Source of the DNA: Pontibacter deserti
GTDB taxonomy: Bacteria; Bacteroidota; Bacteroidia; Cytophagales; Hymenobacteraceae
Direction of reading: 5' to 3'
Assembly (NCBI RefSeq): GCF_023630255.1
Contig: NZ_JALPRS010000002.1
Span: 558,001 to 622,000 of the forward strand
DNA length: 64,000 nt
Below the pieces are notes generated by a model. It was given only the letters and a program-made list of their open reading frames with translations. It did not search any database and was not told the DNA's origin. This document shows positions 27,339 to 37,842 of the stretch, piece after piece; position 1 is the stretch's first letter, and the number at the start of each line of letters is the position of its first letter. Made by a program: the position numbers and the translations under genes.

Positions 27339-29918
27339 TTATTCTTCATCGGCGCGGGCAGAACCACTGCTGATGATCTGGCCGAAGAAAATACTGTTCA
27401 GGAATAGCTTGTTAGTACCATACCAGAATGCTCTGAAGTTCGGGTTATCAGGCATAGCAATTACTTTACCTGCCCCAATTGCAGTTACAGCCACAGCTGC
27501 AGAGTTTTTTGCCAGTTGCAGGTTTTGCTTTGATATGTAACCAGCCATTAACGGATTAGCAGTGTACATAATAGGGTTTGCATATGGGTTCTTGGCAGGT
27601 TCCATAAACAAGGTGTTGCTGCGGAAAATTGGCAGCTGCTTATCGGTATAGCCATACGCGAGTGGGTGGGTCAGGTCCAGGGAAGTTTCGAAAATAGCGC
27701 CGCCTATTACCTGTGCCCCAGATTCGCTGTCTAAGTCAGCGTAAGGCTTACGTTCTGTTTCTGTATTCTCCTTTTTGTTTTCTTTAAAAGTGATGTTGCT
27801 GATGCCGTTGGTAGCTAACCATTTGATAGCCTCTCCCATGCCTATGACAGTTCCGCCCTGCTGCACCCATGCACGCAGCTTGTCTTTTGATACATCGTTA
27901 TAAGACCCATCAGCCATTACCAGTACATTATAGCGGCTCAGGTTGGCACGGTTAAAGTTATCTGCTGTTATAAGTGTGGTTTTAATGTCGAAACGGTTGT
28001 CGAGTAAGTGCCATGCTTCGCCTGCATCGTTGCTGTTTACGCCATCGCCGGTTAAAAGCATTACACTTGGCCTGCGCAGGTTCTGCATCATCGGGCTGCC
28101 TAGTTTTATACCTTCTGTAGTAAGGCCTGTTGGCATAGCATATACTTCTAAACCATTGGCTGCTGCCGTTTTTTCTAATAGTTGATGCAAATCCGCTCCG
28201 GAAACCGGCTGACCAGCCACAGGTATAAGTATAGTTCCATAATCAAAAGATCTGCCATCGCTTGTCTTAAACTTATCAGTAGCTACTTTAGCTTGTATGC
28301 CATGGTTAAATAAAGTGTTAAGTGCACGTGGGGTATAGTAATCTTTCCATTCGAAAGCATAGGCATAGTTGCTCTGGCCACCATTGATTTTACCAACTGG
28401 CAGCTGCGGATTATCCATTTTCTCGCCAAGCTGCGATGTTTTATAGTTTTTGCCGGTCAGGGCATTATACTCCAGGTCAAAAGCGAGCGGAAAGGTCCAG
28501 GCTGAGATGTCGTAGAAAAGGCTGTCTTTGAAAGTAGTACGCTTTTCAAACATTGCTTCAATCAGTTTATACTGCGGCTGCTCCAGTGGCACTACATAAG
28601 CACTTTGAGGTCTATAGGTATTATTGCCAACTTTTATAGTTTCTTTTGGTCGGTAAATCGCGATCTGGTGCTGACGAATGATCTCAGCTAAATGATAGGC
28701 GCGCGCCGGGTCCTTTTCTGACCCAAAAATATAAGCTTTGGTTGCTGTCTTTTTAGATTCGTTCAGAGACTGCTTATAAAAATCGCGCTGATGTGCTAGT
28801 AGTTCTTCGCGCATGGCCTGTGCAGCTTCTAACGACGAAAGCGTGGTTACAAACTGGTTTCGGATCGTGAACGGGAAGGTAAGCACACCGTTTATACTTT
28901 CCTGGGCATGGCCGCGGGAACTTGCCTGCTCAAACAAAATACCAACTGCGCCATTCACATCCGGATAGGTTGATCCCTTGCCATAGTAAAAGTCATCGTA
29001 GCTTTCTTCTGTATAGTATAAGGAGCCAATCTTATCCAGTGCCTTGGCGTGGTAGTTACCAATTTTCTGGGTCAGTTTAAATGCGTTTTCCGGGGAAAGC
29101 GGGTGGTTGCGGCTTGGTATACCCGGCTGGAAAAAGAATGTGGCGTTGGTGCCCATTTCGTGGTGGTCCGTCAGCAGGTTTGGTTTCCATTCGTGGAACT
29201 TTGCCAGTCTTCCCTGAGACTCTGGGTGCTGAAGTGGTAACCAGTCGCGGTTAAGGTCGAACCAATAGTGGTTGGTTCTGCCACGTGGCCATACTTCATT
29301 AAACTCAGAGCTGTTCGGGTCAGTTACCAGGTTCTCGCCGCGGTTTGTATTTACCCAGCTTGCAAAACGGTTAAGCCCATCCGGGTTAATAGAGGGGTCA
29401 ACCAGTATAATGGTTTCTTTTAAAAGCTTTTCTATTTCCGGTCCCTGGGCTGCTGCCAAATGGTATACTGCCAGCAGCGCAGCGTTGCTTCCGCTAGGTT
29501 CGTTGCCGTGCACGCTATAGCCCATCCAGATAACAGCCGGCATATTCTTAATATCCAGCTTCGAAGAATTGCTTGGGTCTGTCAGTTGTTTATGATCAGC
29601 CTTTAGTTGTTCTATGTTCTTGTGGTTTTCAGGGGATGTGATGGTGAGTAAGTATAGCGGTCGGTTCTCATGGGTGCGGCCATATTCTGCCAGCGTGATT
29701 CTGTCAGATACCTGGTCCATGTGGCGCATATACATCACCAACTGGTCATGGCTCACGTGCCATTCACCAACTTCATAGCCCAGTACCTGATGCGGTGTAG
29801 GGATGCTTTTGCTATAGGTTACTCCTTTAGGCAGGTAATATGAAAGCGTAGTCTGGGCAAATACCCAATTACTACATAATAAAAGTGCTGTAACAGCAAG
29901 TGTGTACAGTTTCTTCAT
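27339..29918 (-). CDS. Secreted M14 family zinc carboxypeptidase with GATase-like domain
   Basis: An 859-residue exported metallopeptidase with signal peptide 1-21 (..NWVFA/QT). The M14 domain covers about 40-350: zinc ligands His137 and Glu140 in VHGNEPSG, substrate-binding DLNRDW (219-224), the third zinc ligand in TDHHEMG (His252/253) and the catalytic Glu330 in GILFEQ. A linker domain follows. About 610-720 looks like a class I glutamine amidotransferase-like fold (VMLLTGDGVNSNDAGEAWHL, YNVLVMADGSYND, LRAWVQQGGTVIGMG) without an obvious catalytic Cys, so it is probably structural. A paralogue with the same layout is at 38668-41226. Substrate specificity is not evident. Confidence 0.9.
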   Translation of the reverse strand: MKKLYTLAVTALLLCSNWVFAQTTLSYYLPKGVTYSKSIPTPHQVLGYEVGEWHVSHDQLVMYMRHMDQVSDRITLAEYGRTHENRPLYLLTITSPENHKNIEQLKADHKQLTDPSNSSKLDIKNMPAVIWMGYSVHGNEPSGSNAALLAVYHLAAAQGPEIEKLLKETIILVDPSINPDGLNRFASWVNTNRGENLVTDPNSSEFNEVWPRGRTNHYWFDLNRDWLPLQHPESQGRLAKFHEWKPNLLTDHHEMGTNATFFFQPGIPSRNHPLSPENAFKLTQKIGNYHAKALDKIGSLYYTEESYDDFYYGKGSTYPDVNGAVGILFEQASSRGHAQESINGVLTFPFTIRNQFVTTLSSLEAAQAMREELLAHQRDFYKQSLNESKKTATKAYIFGSEKDPARAYHLAEIIRQHQIAIYRPKETIKVGNNTYRPQSAYVVPLEQPQYKLIEAMFEKRTTFKDSLFYDISAWTFPLAFDLEYNALTGKNYKTSQLGEKMDNPQLPVGKINGGQSNYAYAFEWKDYYTPRALNTLFNHGIQAKVATDKFKTSDGRSFDYGTILIPVAGQPVSGADLHQLLEKTAAANGLEVYAMPTGLTTEGIKLGSPMMQNLRRPSVMLLTGDGVNSNDAGEAWHLLDNRFDIKTTLITADNFNRANLSRYNVLVMADGSYNDVSKDKLRAWVQQGGTVIGMGEAIKWLATNGISNITFKENKKENTETERKPYADLDSESGAQVIGGAIFETSLDLTHPLAYGYTDKQLPIFRSNTLFMEPAKNPYANPIMYTANPLMAGYISKQNLQLAKNSAAVAVTAIGAGKVIAMPDNPNFRAFWYGTNKLFLNSIFFGQIISSGSARADEE

Positions 29919-29984
29919 GGGTAAGTATAAGTTTTAAGGTATAGAGATTAGCTAATGCAATTTGCTCTTTTATGCACGCTTTTG

Positions 29985-30016
29985 CAAGTATAAGTTCCCT
30001 TCATAACTAATGTCAA
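29985..30016 (-). promoter_or_regulatory. Candidate promoter of the first M14 peptidase gene
   Basis: On the minus strand TTG (30016-30014) is followed after 21 bases by TATACTTG (29992-29985), one mismatch from TAnnTTTG. The start would lie roughly 60 bases before the ATG at 29918. Confidence 0.35.
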
Positions 30017-30573
30017 GCAGCTCAGGTAAAGTCTGCTCTTTTATATGCTTGATGAGGTGATAAATTTTATTTTTTCAAGGTGCAGTTCTTTGTAGATACA
30101 TGCTTTGTTAAGATGGCTGCTTACGCAATTTTATATAGCTGTATTAAAATATTTATAATTATGCATATAGTTCAATTTGAGCAATTAACGAGCATAATTC
30201 AACCACAAATAAAAAAAGTATAAAAATATTGTAACTTAATAAAGTATATACTGTACTATGGTAATAATATGTAGCATACATCCATGCTAAGCTTTTATGC
30301 CATCTCCATATTTATACCTTAAAGTACAAAATATTAGGAGGATAATGAAGGATTATTTGAATTCTTCGCTTTTGCCGCCAAATATAACTGTACGTTGATG
30401 CCTGCACAGCTATAAGTTCTGCTTATAGTAAGCTTTTAATGCTGCCTTTTTCAAGGTGGCCGGCTGTCTATTGTCTTTTTAAAGCTTAAAACACTCCACT
30501 GCACTTCATAAACCAAACGTGCCACTTGCAACCCGACCCAAACCCAGCTTAAATCCCTAAAAGTCATTAACAC
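30017..30573. other. AT-rich intergenic region between divergent genes
   Basis: About 560 bases between the divergently transcribed M14 gene and the Ig-like T9SS protein gene. No ORF with protein-like composition was seen. It must hold the plus-strand promoter, but no full TTG/TAnnTTTG pair was found. The last 100 bases before 30574 are C/A-rich and lack a Shine-Dalgarno sequence. Confidence 0.5.
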
Positions 30574-33500
30574 ATGAAGAAAAATTTTACTAAACTGATT
30601 TCAGAGTTCAGAGAAGTCAAGCATTTCACGATTGCCACCACCACGCTTCTCCTCCTCATCATCTCGGCAGCTTATTTAAGGGCAGCTGTAGGTATAACTG
30701 TAACTGGTGTAAATCCTATCTCTGTCTCTGCCGATCTGGCAGCAAACTCAACAACAACAGCTTATACCACTCTTGGAACAATTAACTTTAGGGAGAGTGC
30801 TAATACAGAATTTGGAACTAACAATACCATTGATCTGAATGCACCTAGTGGGTGGGAATTCTATACTACTAATCCTACTGGTATAACTTTGTTAGGACGC
30901 GAAACTGATAATTCAAGTAAAACATTCACAGTAACAGTTTCTAGTATTACTGCCAGTAAGATTTCCATTTTTTACAATGGTGCTGTAAATAATAAAATAG
31001 AAGAAATAATAATTAGTGGTATTAGAATTAGGGCTTTAGATGGTGCAACAGCACCAGAAACTGTAGCTGTAACTGCTGGAGGAGCTCTTATTTTTTCTAA
31101 CTCTAGTGTGGTTCAAATCAACCATACAAATGGTGCAGCCAAGAAAATAGTATTTGGCCAACAACCATCAAATGTACTTACAGGAAATTCAATTACACCA
31201 TCCCCAACTATTATTATTCAAGATCAATTTAACAATATAGTTACCTCAGGAGCAGGTTCTACAGCTCAAGTAAGTATAGCTATAGGCAATAACCCATCAG
31301 GGAGTAATGGTATATTAAGTGGTGGAGGTCCTGTTGCAGCTGTTAATGGCATTGCTACTTTCTCTGGTTTAAGTATAGATGCAGCCGGAACAGGTTATAC
31401 TTTAACTGCATCCAGCGGAACACTTACAGGAGTTACAAGTGCAGCATTTAATGTAAACAGCAAAACTCCTACTCTTTCAACATTACCAGCAAACTGTATT
31501 ACTGAAGGTAGCGGAGATTATACCATCACGTTGACAGGTACTAACTTCGAAAAGAACTCAGTTGGCCAGGTAAACGGACAAAACAGGGCAACAACATTTG
31601 TAAGTGCTACCCAAGTACAAGTAGTCTTGCTGGCTTCAGATCTTGCTACTGCAGGCGATATTAGTATAACTGTACAAAATCCAGGTCCTCCTGCTCTTAT
31701 AACTTCAAATCCTCAGACTTTAAATGTCAAGCCATCTTTCAGTAATGCCACAATTGCCGGTGACCGTACAGTTTGTGCTGGTAAGGATGTAGTATTTACA
31801 GCTCCGGCAGGTTTTACAGATTATACATGGTCTGCTACAGCAGGTAGCGGTACATTTGCAAGTACAGGTAGCGCAAACGAAACCAGATTTACACCAGGTA
31901 TAGATGCGTCGGGTGCAGTAACTATAACGGCCAGCGCCAAAAATATCTGTGGCACATCAGGCACAGTAACATTTAATATTGATGTATTACCGGCACCTCC
32001 GGTAACCATAAATTATACTGGCTCAACTGCGATTTGCGAAGGCAGTAGTATTGTTCTAAATGCCCCGGCAGCACCGAATGGCGAAACCTATACTTACCAG
32101 TGGTTTAACGGCAGTACAGCTGTTGGTAGCAATTCTGAAACTTTTACAGCCACTACCGCAGGTAGCTATACTGTAACAGTTGCCGCAGCAAATGGATGTG
32201 CGCGTACTTCAGCGCCTGTTACAGTTACAGTTAACCCGCTGCCAGTTGCAGCTATCACTCCAGATGGTCCGATTACTTTCTGCCAGGGCGGGTCAGTAAC
32301 ACTTACTGCCAGCAACGGTTCCTCATGGTTATGGAGCAACGGTGCAACTACCCAATCTATAACTGTAGATGCAGATGGCACCTTTACTGTGCAGGTAACT
32401 GACGGCAACAGCTGTACCAGTTCTGCTTCAGAGCCAGTAACAGTAACAGTTAACCCTATACCTGCTGCACCAACTGTAACCGGAGGAGAGGTATGTGATC
32501 AGGGTGAAGTTACATTGGGAGCTACAGTTGGTGAAAACGGTAACGATATTAGATGGTATACTGCTGCTACAGGCGGAAGCCCAGTTGCAACTGGTAACAC
32601 CTATACAACTCCAACCATTACTTCTACTACTACTTTTTATGCCAGCAGCTATAATACCACAACTGGTTGCGAAAGTGAGCGAGTAGCTGTAGTAGCTACT
32701 GTAAACCCACTACCAACAGTAAGTATAACTCCAACCGGCCCACTTCAATTCTGCGAAGGTAATTCAGTGGTGCTAGTTCCAACTGCGCTGCCGGATACCG
32801 ATACATTTACTTATGAGTGGTTTAATGCAGCAGATAATGCACAGGTAGGTACTGCTAAAGATTATGTAGCTACAACTTCCGGAGATTACTACCTGGTAGT
32901 TACCAACCAGAATGGATGCCAGCAAACATCAGAAACATTAACTGTAATTGTAGCTGAGATCCCTACTGAGGCAAATATCACTTTGACAGGCTCAAGTACT
33001 TTCTGCCAGGGAGGTAGTGTTAAAATGAGTGCAAATAAGTCTCCTGATCCTGAGAATCCTTATACTTATAAGTGGTTTAAGAATGGTAGTGAGATTGAAA
33101 GTGCCAGTAGCGAGAGCTTTACTGCATCTGAAAGTGGTGAATACCAGGTGGAAGTAACAAACCTTGTGGAAGGCTGCGCGAAGATGTCAGCTAAAGTAGT
33201 AGTAAATGTATTACCACAGCCAATTGCTACGATCACTAGTACAAATGAACAAAAATGCTTAGGTGCAGGAAATACAACTTCATTCACTGTATTAGGTGAC
33301 TTTTCGGGAGGTACGGCACAATGGTTATCGTCTAATAGTAATTATGTAATCAGTAATCCGGTTTACAACGCAACTACCGGTAAAGCAACTGCTACTGTAA
33401 CTGCTACAGGTACGGGCTCAGGCACAATCACATTACGTACTACGAACAACGCTTCTAACTGTACAACTGCCAATAGTACTGTAACGCTAACCGTAAATCC

Positions 33501-36500
33501 GTTACCTACTGCAGATATCACAGCTGGTGGCCCTACTACTTTCTGCCAAGGAGGATCAGTTGTTCTTAGCGCTCCTCAAGGTGTAAATTATGTATATCAA
33601 TGGTTTAGAAATGGATCAACTATAACAACCGGCGGTACAGACAGAGACTATACTGCAACTACAGCCGGTAACTATACAGTTAAGGTAACTAATTCAGTTA
33701 CAGGATGTACTACAACCAGCGCAACTGCAACAACTATAACTGTAAATCCTCAGCCTATAGTAACTGCATCTGCTCCGGTTGCAGCTAAGTGCGTTGGCGA
33801 AAATAATACTACTGTTTTCGACTTAACAGGTACCGCTACAAACGGTACGCCGCACTGGAGTGTGGTAAGCACAACAGGTTCTGCAACATTAAGCAACTTC
33901 AGTAGTCCGAATACAGGTAATACACAGGCTACTATAGCTGGTATAGGTACCGTAACAGTTAGGTTAACCTCCAGCAGTACCGTTGCCGGCTGTACCGACG
34001 CGACAAAGGATATCACACTTAATGTTTATCCTTATCCAACAGCCAATGCAGGACCTGATCAGACGTTATGTGCTGGTGCTACCTTTACAAGATTCTGGCG
34101 ACAGGCTAGTGGAAGTGGTAGTGAAGCGGGTAATCAGGTTAAATGGACTGTTAAGAGTACTGATCCTGGTGTTTCAGTTACTAACTTAGCTTACCCATGG
34201 ATTTATAATAATTTTGTAGACATAACAGGTGTAGGTAGTGCAGTACTTACTATGACTGTAACTACAAACGGATGTTTGACTTCTGATGATGTAGTTTATA
34301 CAGTTAAACCAACTCCTGTTATTACAGCAATAGAGGACAAAACCTACTGTAATGGCGCAGCTGGCTCGGCAATCAATTTTGAAAGCTCTGTAGCCGGGTC
34401 AACTATCACTTGGACGTCTTCAAAAGATGTTGGTTTTGGAACCAGCGGCACAGGAAATATCGGTGCTTATGCTGCTACAAATACAACAACTTCTAATTTA
34501 ACCACTACTGTAACTGTAAATGCATCGGTTAATGGCTGTCCTGCTGCTCAGAAGTCTTTTACTATTACGGTTTATCCTACACCTAAACTGACAGGTACAC
34601 TAACTCCTGCTGCTATATGCAGTGGTACGGCGTTTACTTATAATGCTACTGTTTCGCCAGGTGGTGCGGTGGCATTGTGGAGCAGGGCTGCGGTGACTGG
34701 TATCAGTAATGCTGCGGCTACAGGTACCGGAAGTATAAACGAGACGCTGACCAACACAACTACTACTGATAAAGTTGTAACTTATGTATATACTATAACT
34801 GCAAACGGTTGTTCTAATACCCAGAATGTAGTGGTAACAGTTAAACCTAAGCCAGATCCAGCCTTTACTGGTGTAACAGAAGGACAGGTGTTTTACTCTG
34901 GAGATGGCACTGTAACTTTAACAGGCCAGAACCCATCAGGTGGAACATTCTCCGGTCCTGGTGTGAGCGGAACAACTTTTAACCCTTGTAACGCTTTTAA
35001 TGGAGTGCCTGCTTCAACTACAACAGTAACTGTACCTATAACTTATACAGTAACTGTTGCTGGTTGTACCAACAGCATTACTAAAAATGTAACCGTCAAA
35101 CGATCTACTTACAGAGTAGTAGTTACAGCTATACCGATGCCTTTCTGTAGAGGGGATAATGTGCAGTATACTACTAAGATCTACCGCGATATTACAAGTA
35201 TAGTTTATCCTTACTTAGTTGATGATCTTGGCCGACCAATCTATGAGAACGGATCATTTGTGCCGCCTGGCAGCGGAAGCTTCCCGGTTGCTAACCCGAA
35301 TTATCCGTTCCCAGCCGGTACTCCGGATATTATCAAGGCGATGGCTTACAGGTTCTTCGAGCCAATTGTAACTGGTGGTACATTAGTAAATTCGAACGAT
35401 TTCGAGTATCAGTGGCATAAGAATGAGAAAGTTGAGAGGAAAAATGATGGTACTATAACCACCGATGCCGGCTTGTCATCTATGGACTACTATGGAGTAT
35501 ATGTAACATCTAAAAATAGCAGCGCATGTGTTCCAACTCTTTCCAGCCAGCTCTCTGACAGAAAGTATAGTGCTGAGATGGAGTCGTATACCAGTATGTT
35601 GACTGCTAACCCGATCTGCCAGGTTGGTATAATAAACTTTACTGCCACACTTGACTCTTCTTTCCCTTACTGGAGTATAGCAAACTTACAGGTAGAGCTT
35701 GTTCGCGAGAGAGGTAGCTTAGTGTTAGCTACAGCTGCCTATGCTGGCTCAAACACTTTTAACTTTGCTGTGAATACTGCTAATGTAGACCTGGTAAATG
35801 GAGATAAGGTTTATGTAAGATTTAATTCTATACTTGATCAATATAGAGCACAATCTAAATGTGCAGGCAGACCTAACTCTAATGCTGTAACAATACAAAT
35901 AGATCAGCCTGCTGCTATAACTGCTAACCTTAACCCAATACCTGCCCAGTGCGAAGCCGGAAATGTTACCCTAAGCGTAACAGCTACTGGTTCTAACTTA
36001 CAGTATGCCTGGTATAAGGAAGGTTCAGCTACTCCGCTTGCAAATATTACCGGCAAAATAAGCGGCGCTACAACAAACGCTATTACAATAAGCAACCTGG
36101 CTTTAACAGATGCAGGCAAATATTATGTAACTGTAAGCAACGGCACAACTTCAGCTTGTAGTTCTACAGTTACCTCAAATATTACTGAACTGCTTGTTAA
36201 TCCGCTAACCAGAATTACAACACAGCCGCAAGGACTGACAGTTTGTTCCGGATCACCGGTATCATTTAGTGCGGCAGCAACCGGTACAAATGTTGCTTAC
36301 CAATGGTATAAAGGTACTACCCTGATACCGGGGGCCACTTCACCTACCTATAGTATTCCTTCAGCAGTTGCAGCAGATGCCGGCGACTATACTGTAAGAG
36401 TTACAGGTACCTGCGGTGTGTTAACATCAACTATAGCTCCTCTTGTAGTAAACGAGCCAGTAGTTGCATCTGCTAACATGAGTGCAGCTACACAATGCCA

Positions 36501-37596
36501 GGGTACAACCGTGAACATGAGTGTAAATGCAACGGGTACAGGTCTGGTTTATGAGTGGTTTAAAGATGGCGTATCAATAGGAAACAATACCAACAGCTTA
36601 AGTATAGCCAGTGCGCAAACGAGCCATAATGGTGAATATACTGTAAAAGTAAGCGGTACATGTACACCAACACCAGTAGTTATAAACCTGGGTACTTTAA
36701 CAGTTGAACCTACCGTTGTGCCAACCGGCCAAATGACGGCTACACATGAAGATGGCAGACCAATTACAGATGCTGATCCGGTTAAACTGAATGAGACAGC
36801 TGTATTTACAGTAAACTCAACTTACGCCGATAATGGAGATGCTACACTTTATATGTGGTATGTAGGTAGCCAGTTTACAGATACCTGGACACAGGTACAG
36901 AGTGGTACTAGCAATGTATACAAACGCCTGACTGTGAGTGATGAACCATATGAAGTAAAAGTGGTGATCTCGGGCAGAGCCGGCGAATGCTACAGCACTT
37001 TATCTCTGCCAGTATTCTCAAATCTGCCGATCAAACCACTTCCGGTAGAGATTATTTACCTGAGAGCTGAAAAGCAGGGTAACAATGTAGTGATACAATG
37101 GGCTACTGCCATGGAAGAGAACAACGAAGGCTTTGAAGTACAGGTGTCTCAGGATGGCAGAACGTACAGAAAGCTTGACTTTGTAGCCACCCGAAACGGA
37201 AATACTTCTCTGAAACAGACCTATGAGTTTGTTGATAAGGAAGATGGCAAGTATGGCACACGCTACTACAGACTGAAGCAGATGGATACGGATGGCAAGT
37301 TCACTTATTTCGGTCCGAAGATGGTAACCTTTGGTAACGTGAGCAATAACATACTGGCGTATCCGAACCCATTCACGAGAGAAGTGAAGCTGGATGTAGA
37401 GGCAGAGAAAGATGGCATGCTGGAAATTACCGTGACCAATATAATGGGCAAGAAAGTGACGACCAAATTAATGGAAGTGGCACAAGGTAAAACCACTGTA
37501 ACACTTGATCTGGGAGAAAGCTTGCCAAGTGGTATCTACATAGTAACCACCCGTGTAAACGGACGCACGGATAATTTCAAATTATTAAAACAATGA
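30574..37596 (+). CDS. Large Ig-like domain surface protein with T9SS type A sorting domain
   Basis: A 2340-residue secreted protein. The signal peptide has a long basic n-region (1-19) before the hydrophobic core IATTTLLLLIISAAYLRA (20-37). Next come an N-terminal beta domain, an invasin/Big-like domain (about 190-300: IIIQDQFNNIVTSG..), an IPT/TIG-like domain (about 305-390: GDYTITLTGTNF) and a PKD-like domain. Many Ig-like units follow, five with a recognisable start such as ITPDGPITFCQGGSV or ITAGGPTTFCQGGSV. Later units use 'CSGSPVSFSAAATG' and 'DAGDYTVRVTG' phrases. Near the end an FN3-like domain (about 2150-2250: VVIQWATAMEENNEGFEVQ) precedes the type A sorting domain (about 2256-2340: AYPNPFTREVKLDV, ITNIMGKK-like strand, SGIYIVTTRVNG). 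The protein is probably a surface adhesin or matrix protein. Confidence 0.92.
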   Translation: MKKNFTKLISEFREVKHFTIATTTLLLLIISAAYLRAAVGITVTGVNPISVSADLAANSTTTAYTTLGTINFRESANTEFGTNNTIDLNAPSGWEFYTTNPTGITLLGRETDNSSKTFTVTVSSITASKISIFYNGAVNNKIEEIIISGIRIRALDGATAPETVAVTAGGALIFSNSSVVQINHTNGAAKKIVFGQQPSNVLTGNSITPSPTIIIQDQFNNIVTSGAGSTAQVSIAIGNNPSGSNGILSGGGPVAAVNGIATFSGLSIDAAGTGYTLTASSGTLTGVTSAAFNVNSKTPTLSTLPANCITEGSGDYTITLTGTNFEKNSVGQVNGQNRATTFVSATQVQVVLLASDLATAGDISITVQNPGPPALITSNPQTLNVKPSFSNATIAGDRTVCAGKDVVFTAPAGFTDYTWSATAGSGTFASTGSANETRFTPGIDASGAVTITASAKNICGTSGTVTFNIDVLPAPPVTINYTGSTAICEGSSIVLNAPAAPNGETYTYQWFNGSTAVGSNSETFTATTAGSYTVTVAAANGCARTSAPVTVTVNPLPVAAITPDGPITFCQGGSVTLTASNGSSWLWSNGATTQSITVDADGTFTVQVTDGNSCTSSASEPVTVTVNPIPAAPTVTGGEVCDQGEVTLGATVGENGNDIRWYTAATGGSPVATGNTYTTPTITSTTTFYASSYNTTTGCESERVAVVATVNPLPTVSITPTGPLQFCEGNSVVLVPTALPDTDTFTYEWFNAADNAQVGTAKDYVATTSGDYYLVVTNQNGCQQTSETLTVIVAEIPTEANITLTGSSTFCQGGSVKMSANKSPDPENPYTYKWFKNGSEIESASSESFTASESGEYQVEVTNLVEGCAKMSAKVVVNVLPQPIATITSTNEQKCLGAGNTTSFTVLGDFSGGTAQWLSSNSNYVISNPVYNATTGKATATVTATGTGSGTITLRTTNNASNCTTANSTVTLTVNPLPTADITAGGPTTFCQGGSVVLSAPQGVNYVYQWFRNGSTITTGGTDRDYTATTAGNYTVKVTNSVTGCTTTSATATTITVNPQPIVTASAPVAAKCVGENNTTVFDLTGTATNGTPHWSVVSTTGSATLSNFSSPNTGNTQATIAGIGTVTVRLTSSSTVAGCTDATKDITLNVYPYPTANAGPDQTLCAGATFTRFWRQASGSGSEAGNQVKWTVKSTDPGVSVTNLAYPWIYNNFVDITGVGSAVLTMTVTTNGCLTSDDVVYTVKPTPVITAIEDKTYCNGAAGSAINFESSVAGSTITWTSSKDVGFGTSGTGNIGAYAATNTTTSNLTTTVTVNASVNGCPAAQKSFTITVYPTPKLTGTLTPAAICSGTAFTYNATVSPGGAVALWSRAAVTGISNAAATGTGSINETLTNTTTTDKVVTYVYTITANGCSNTQNVVVTVKPKPDPAFTGVTEGQVFYSGDGTVTLTGQNPSGGTFSGPGVSGTTFNPCNAFNGVPASTTTVTVPITYTVTVAGCTNSITKNVTVKRSTYRVVVTAIPMPFCRGDNVQYTTKIYRDITSIVYPYLVDDLGRPIYENGSFVPPGSGSFPVANPNYPFPAGTPDIIKAMAYRFFEPIVTGGTLVNSNDFEYQWHKNEKVERKNDGTITTDAGLSSMDYYGVYVTSKNSSACVPTLSSQLSDRKYSAEMESYTSMLTANPICQVGIINFTATLDSSFPYWSIANLQVELVRERGSLVLATAAYAGSNTFNFAVNTANVDLVNGDKVYVRFNSILDQYRAQSKCAGRPNSNAVTIQIDQPAAITANLNPIPAQCEAGNVTLSVTATGSNLQYAWYKEGSATPLANITGKISGATTNAITISNLALTDAGKYYVTVSNGTTSACSSTVTSNITELLVNPLTRITTQPQGLTVCSGSPVSFSAAATGTNVAYQWYKGTTLIPGATSPTYSIPSAVAADAGDYTVRVTGTCGVLTSTIAPLVVNEPVVASANMSAATQCQGTTVNMSVNATGTGLVYEWFKDGVSIGNNTNSLSIASAQTSHNGEYTVKVSGTCTPTPVVINLGTLTVEPTVVPTGQMTATHEDGRPITDADPVKLNETAVFTVNSTYADNGDATLYMWYVGSQFTDTWTQVQSGTSNVYKRLTVSDEPYEVKVVISGRAGECYSTLSLPVFSNLPIKPLPVEIIYLRAEKQGNNVVIQWATAMEENNEGFEVQVSQDGRTYRKLDFVATRNGNTSLKQTYEFVDKEDGKYGTRYYRLKQMDTDGKFTYFGPKMVTFGNVSNNILAYPNPFTREVKLDVEAEKDGMLEITVTNIMGKKVTTKLMEVAQGKTTVTLDLGESLPSGIYIVTTRVNGRTDNFKLLKQ

Positions 37597-37617
37597 ACTA
37601 ATTAGGGTTTAAAGCTG

Positions 37618-37646
37618 AAAGAGGCGGGTATTTTACCCGTCTCTTT
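37618..37646 (+). terminator. Hairpin terminator after the Ig-like T9SS protein gene
   Basis: Thirteen-base arms (37618-37630 and 37634-37646) with one G-T pair and a 3-base loop, followed by TTTTGCG. It lies 21 bases past the stop codon. Confidence 0.85.
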
Positions 37647-37842
37647 TGCGTTCAGGGGTAACTGTAATTGTAAGTATAAAAATACAAAACACAAAACTAT
37701 CTGGTTGCCTGAGCAAATAAAGGCTGCTCAAAAGTTTTGTTGGGTTGCTGGTAATTAAAGTATAGTTGTGTGACCTATACTTGAGGCGTGAAGTATTGCT
37801 TGCTCAGAAGGCGATTTTATACATTAATTTTTTGAATAGCCT

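Noticed and set aside
29919..30573. Possible hidden gene or mobile element between the divergent genes
   Set aside because: No frame of useful length on either strand and no terminal repeats were seen.
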